A DNA stretch of 64,000 nt, from contig JAVIYP010000001.1 in assembly GCA_031323845.1 (NCBI GenBank), positions 91,445 through 155,444 of the forward strand, in the 5' to 3' direction. The stretch is from PUPG01 sp031323845 (GTDB lineage: Bacteria; Bacteroidota; Bacteroidia; Bacteroidales; UBA7960). The notes beneath the pieces are model-generated. The model saw nothing but the letters and a program-made list of their open reading frames with translations, had not been told where the DNA came from and made no database searches. A program made the translations under genes and the position numbers. Below are positions 61,018 through 64,000 of the stretch, one piece after another (position 1 is the first letter of the stretch; each line of letters opens with the position of its first letter).

Positions 61018-63210
61018 ATGCTTACTGAAAACCAAAAACTGGACAGAATTGCCATTACAGTCAAATCGCACAAATTATTAAAAAAACTGCTCAGGGAGAA
61101 CCCCAAGCTGGAGGAGATCATGCGGCATGCCCGCAACGAAACAGAGGCGCTGATCGGGGTCAGAAACTGGGTTCTCGGATACCTGCGGCAACGACCTACG
61201 GCGTATGCGTTCTACAAAGGAAGCAATACGGGGCGCGATACTTTTGAAGAGCTGACATGGCAGGATTATGCTGCCATCCGTATTCTGGATTACATAGACA
61301 ATGCAGGGCGGGAGTTTGAGGACCTGAACCTGCGCGGAGAAATCGCTGTCAGCAATCCCATCAAACTAATCTGGCTGGCCGTGACATTGGGAACGGGTGG
61401 TGCCAAGCCTTATTTTTTTGAAGACATGCTGTATCTGTTTCGCCAGTTCAGCGGCACATATACCAGGAACATGCCATCCAAAGAAGAAGTGCTGAAATGG
61501 ATGGACAGGTATCCTACAGGCATGGATCCGCGTATTGTAAAGCTGCGTGAGGAAAACCGTGAGCGAATCATCAATATTCTGATCAGAAAACTTGACGAAG
61601 GTGAGATAAAAAGCGAACGCTACCAGTTTGCGCCCAAAATGTCGCATGAGCAAAAGTTCCTGCAAATGCTCGAGTGGTGGGACGATTACCGTTTTCACCT
61701 TTCCTTTGCCGTTCGCTCTCCCCAGCTGCTTAATGAACTCCTTGGCAACAGCCTTGACCCGGACACGATGAAGATCCTTTACGAAGCTGAGGAGGCGGGA
61801 ATTCCCTTTTTCGTAAATCCATACTATTTGTCTTTGTTGCATGTACGCGTACCCTATTTTGCCATCGGTGCCGATCTTGCCATACGGTATTATGTGATTT
61901 ACAGCAAAAAGCTTGTAGAGGAATTTGGTCACATTCATGCATGGGAGAAGGAGGATATTGTGGAGCCGGGCAAGCCAAATGTGGCGGGATGGCTGCTCCC
62001 GACTCATCACAACGTACACAGGCGTTATCCTGAAGTGGCCATCCTGATACCTGCCACCTTGGGACGTGCCTGCGGAGGGCTCTGCGCATCCTGTCAGCGT
62101 ATGTATGACTTTCAGCGGGGCAATCTTAACTTCAACCTTGATAAACTGCGCCCCGACGAAAAATGGAGTGTGCAGTTGAAAAAGATCATGAAGTACTGGG
62201 AAGAAGACAGTCAGCTCCGCGACATCCTGATTACGGGAGGCGATGCCCTGATGAGCGGTAACAACTCCTTGAAAGGCATTCTGGATGCCGTGCTTGAAAT
62301 GGCACGAAAGAAAAAAGAGAGGAACAAAAGCCTGCCAGAGGGTAAGAAAATGGCTGAAATTCTTCGTGTACGGCTCGGCACCCGTCTGCCTGCCTACCTG
62401 CCCCAGAGGATCACCAATGAGCTTTCGCAGATACTGGCAGAGTTTAAACAACAAGCATCAGAACTGGGAATCAGGCAGTTTGTCGTTCAAACCCATTTTG
62501 AGTCGCCCATGGAAATTACACCTGAGGCTAAGGAAGGCATTGATCGCCTGATAGCTGCTGGATGGATCATCACCAATCAACATGTGTTTACGGCTGCATC
62601 ATCGCGGCGCGGCCATACGGCAAAACTGCGCCAGGTGCTCAGCGAGTCCGGGGTGCTGCCTTATTACACCTTCACGGTAAAAGGATATATGGAAAACAAT
62701 TTCAATTTTGCCACAAATGCCCGGGCAGTCCAGGAGCAAATTGAAGAGAAGGTAATCGGCACGGTAGCCGCAAACGATTATGACACCATCCGGAAAATGC
62801 CTGACGAACCTGAGCTGATCGTAAAAAATATCGAAGCCCTGCTGTTACGCAATGACCTGCCCTTCCTTGCCACCGACAGAAACGTGCTAAACCTTCCAGG
62901 TGTCGGAAAAAGCCTTACCTACAGGGTCATCGGGATTACCCGATACGGCCGCAGGATCCTGCGGTTCGACCACGACCAGACACGCACGCACAGTCCCATC
63001 ATCCACTCTATGGGGCAGGTGATCATTATTGAGTCGAAATCCATCAGTGAATACCTGCAACAATTGGAGGACATCGGTGAAGATATTACTGAATATGACA
63101 GCATTTGGGGCTATTCCGTCGGTGAAACAGAACCCAGGTTGCCCATCTACGAATATCCCGAATATGAATATGCGGTGACCGAGGAACTGACAAATCTTGA
63201 GCTGGTATAA
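61018..63210 (+). CDS. Long KamA-like radical SAM protein (lysine 2,3-aminomutase family)
   Basis: A 730-residue protein. The C-terminal ~400 residues match the KamA fold. The radical SAM cluster motif CxxxCxxC is in RACGGLCASCQRM (about 351-358). The SAM-binding LITGGDALMSGNNSL follows, as does the segment VLRVRLGTRLPAYLPQRITN (reading ILRVRLGT). A candidate PLP lysine is in NLPGVGKSLTYRV. The ~300-residue N-terminal part is extra compared with the ~420-residue aminomutase and is helical and charged. The reaction is probably an amino-group migration on lysine or a related amino acid. No lysine-fermentation genes flank it, so the role is open. A hairpin follows the stop. Confidence 0.85.
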   Translation: MLTENQKLDRIAITVKSHKLLKKLLRENPKLEEIMRHARNETEALIGVRNWVLGYLRQRPTAYAFYKGSNTGRDTFEELTWQDYAAIRILDYIDNAGREFEDLNLRGEIAVSNPIKLIWLAVTLGTGGAKPYFFEDMLYLFRQFSGTYTRNMPSKEEVLKWMDRYPTGMDPRIVKLREENRERIINILIRKLDEGEIKSERYQFAPKMSHEQKFLQMLEWWDDYRFHLSFAVRSPQLLNELLGNSLDPDTMKILYEAEEAGIPFFVNPYYLSLLHVRVPYFAIGADLAIRYYVIYSKKLVEEFGHIHAWEKEDIVEPGKPNVAGWLLPTHHNVHRRYPEVAILIPATLGRACGGLCASCQRMYDFQRGNLNFNLDKLRPDEKWSVQLKKIMKYWEEDSQLRDILITGGDALMSGNNSLKGILDAVLEMARKKKERNKSLPEGKKMAEILRVRLGTRLPAYLPQRITNELSQILAEFKQQASELGIRQFVVQTHFESPMEITPEAKEGIDRLIAAGWIITNQHVFTAASSRRGHTAKLRQVLSESGVLPYYTFTVKGYMENNFNFATNARAVQEQIEEKVIGTVAANDYDTIRKMPDEPELIVKNIEALLLRNDLPFLATDRNVLNLPGVGKSLTYRVIGITRYGRRILRFDHDQTRTHSPIIHSMGQVIIIESKSISEYLQQLEDIGEDITEYDSIWGYSVGETEPRLPIYEYPEYEYAVTEELTNLELV

Positions 63211-63218
63211 TAAAGAAA

Positions 63219-63254
63219 CCCGGTGGTTTCAGCGTTGTAGCCTTTACCACCGGG
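63219..63254. terminator. Hairpin between converging kamA-like and ilvE genes
   Basis: CCCGGTGGT (63219-63227) and ACCACCGGG (63246-63254) form a 9-base stem with an 18-base loop. On the minus strand it is followed by the T-rich TTTCTTTATTA, so it should end ilvE transcripts. On the plus strand the tail is not T-rich, so any effect on the kamA-like gene is weaker. Confidence 0.7.
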
Positions 63255-63281
63255 AGCTCTTCTTCATAAAAAGTTTGTTGT

Positions 63282-64000
63282 TTATTCAAGGATGCTGACC
63301 CATCCATGGGGGTCGGGCTCATCTCCGTATTGAATACCCTGCAATTGCTTGTATAGCTTAGAAGATAACGGCCCGGCATGCACACCGTCGCCAAAGGTGT
63401 ACGTCTTGCCGCTTTCCCTGTCAACAATTTTACCGATAGGCGAAATGATGGCCGCCGTACCACAGGCGCCCGCTTCCTCGAAGGTTTCAAGCTCTTCAAC
63501 GGCAACGGGTCTCCTTTCCACCTTCATTCCCATGTCTTCGGCGATTTGCATCAGGCTCATGTTGGTAATGGATGGCAGTATGGAAGGTGATTGAGGTGTG
63601 ATGTAGGTGTTGTCTTTTATGCCGAAAAAGTTTGCGGGTCCTGCTTCGTCAATGTATTTCTTCTCTTTGGCTTCCAGGAAGAGAACAGATGCATAACCTT
63701 CTGCTTTGGCCCTTTCTGAAGCATAAAGGCTGCCGGCATAGTTTCCGCCCACCTTGATGTGCCCCGTGCCCAAAGGTGCTGCGCGATCAAAGTCGCGTAC
63801 GATCTGCATGGTTACCGGATTGAAGCCTTCCTTGAAATATGGACCTACCGGACCAACAAAGACCATAAAAAGATACTCTTTGGCAGGATTTACGCCCACC
63901 TGGACTCCCGTTCCAATGAGCAAAGGCCTGATGTAGAGTGAGGCACCGTGCCCGTAAGCAGGTACATACTTTTCGTTTAATTTAACGGCCTTCACAACCA
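63282..64000 (-). CDS. ilvE: Branched-chain amino acid aminotransferase (5' truncated)
   Basis: The frame is open to the window edge; about 239 C-terminal residues are seen of an expected ~350. It is a class IV PLP aminotransferase of the eukaryote-like branched-chain type. The PLP lysine is in GTGHIKVGGNYAGSLYASER. Earlier are YGHGASLYIRPLLIGTG and GPVGPYFKEGFNPV; the late segments are EAGPANFFGIKD, EEAGACGTAAIISPIGKIVD and FGDGVHAGPLSSKLYKQLQG. It interconverts Leu/Ile/Val and their 2-oxo acids. A terminator-like hairpin lies 28 bases after its stop. Confidence 0.94.
   Translation of the reverse strand, partial: VVKAVKLNEKYVPAYGHGASLYIRPLLIGTGVQVGVNPAKEYLFMVFVGPVGPYFKEGFNPVTMQIVRDFDRAAPLGTGHIKVGGNYAGSLYASERAKAEGYASVLFLEAKEKKYIDEAGPANFFGIKDNTYITPQSPSILPSITNMSLMQIAEDMGMKVERRPVAVEELETFEEAGACGTAAIISPIGKIVDRESGKTYTFGDGVHAGPLSSKLYKQLQGIQYGDEPDPHGWVSILE

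Noticed and set aside
61366..62454. 362-codon open frame on the minus strand inside the KamA-like gene
   Set aside because: It is antisense to a gene with clear radical SAM motifs. It shows no domain or signal, and its composition follows from the codon use of the opposite strand.

Overview
The window comes from a member of the Bacteroidota, most likely a Bacteroidales/Marinilabiliales-type gliding or secreting heterotroph. The evidence is type IX secretion (T9SS) parts (PorU, PorV, PorP/SprF), T9SS C-terminal sorting domains, a GLPGLI protein paired with a CarboxypepD_reg/TonB-type barrel, the parA-parB-DUF5683-dapB-lepB gene order, the Bacteroidota-type arginine decarboxylase, and repeated matches to the Bacteroidota -7 promoter box TAnnTTTG. 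No tRNA, rRNA, IS element, prophage or CRISPR array was seen. It reads as ordinary chromosome with densely packed housekeeping genes.

Layout. 1-4572 (+): 3' part of porU, then porV and ispF. 4589-6335 (-): kdsD and lptB, for Kdo/LPS. 6499-9360 (+): recQ and a Skp/OmpH-like chaperone. 9361-10420 (-): a P-loop nucleotide-kinase-like protein and a dCMP deaminase. 10501-13188 (-): a cold-shock protein and pckA, which carries an extra ~212-residue C-terminal module. 13475-19573 (-): a tripartite RND efflux operon (tolC, membrane fusion protein, pump). 19763-20425 (-): a YggS-type PLP protein. 20877-25027 (-): a secreted repeat protein whose S74 chaperone domain is cut off by one in-frame stop, followed by a T9SS cargo protein with dockerin-like repeats. 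25350-29151 (+): guaA and a LysM/periplasmic-binding protein. 29156-33832 (-): lolA, ftsK and arginine decarboxylase. 34153-37725 (+): the GLPGLI and outer-membrane barrel pair. 37794-46408 (-): a run from a GH3/beta-lactamase fusion through a membrane protein, parA, parB, DUF5683 and dapB to lepB. 46713-50649 (-): a PKD/type B sorting-domain protein with its PorP/SprF partner. 50894-59312 (-): MATE pump, RlmI-like methyltransferase, FAH-family hydrolase, DEDDh exonuclease, 2-oxoacid dehydrogenase E2, a GT2/pseudo-phosphoglycosyltransferase fusion and recR. 59482-63210 (+): sodium:solute symporter and a long KamA-like radical SAM protein. 63282-64000 (-): 3' part of a branched-chain aminotransferase.

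How the genes fit together. Much of the window serves the cell envelope: LPS (kdsD, lptB), lipoprotein and outer-membrane traffic (lolA, Skp-like, lepB), peptidoglycan recycling and precursor supply (GH3, dapB, LysM), and T9SS secretion with its cargo. Chromosome maintenance is represented by ftsK, parAB, recQ and recR. The points most worth checking are the PckA C-terminal fusion, the stop codon that splits the S74 protein, the structured DNA between pckA and the cold-shock gene, the GT2/degenerate phosphoglycosyltransferase fusion, and two genes whose promoter boxes sit so close to the ATG that leaderless mRNAs are predicted.
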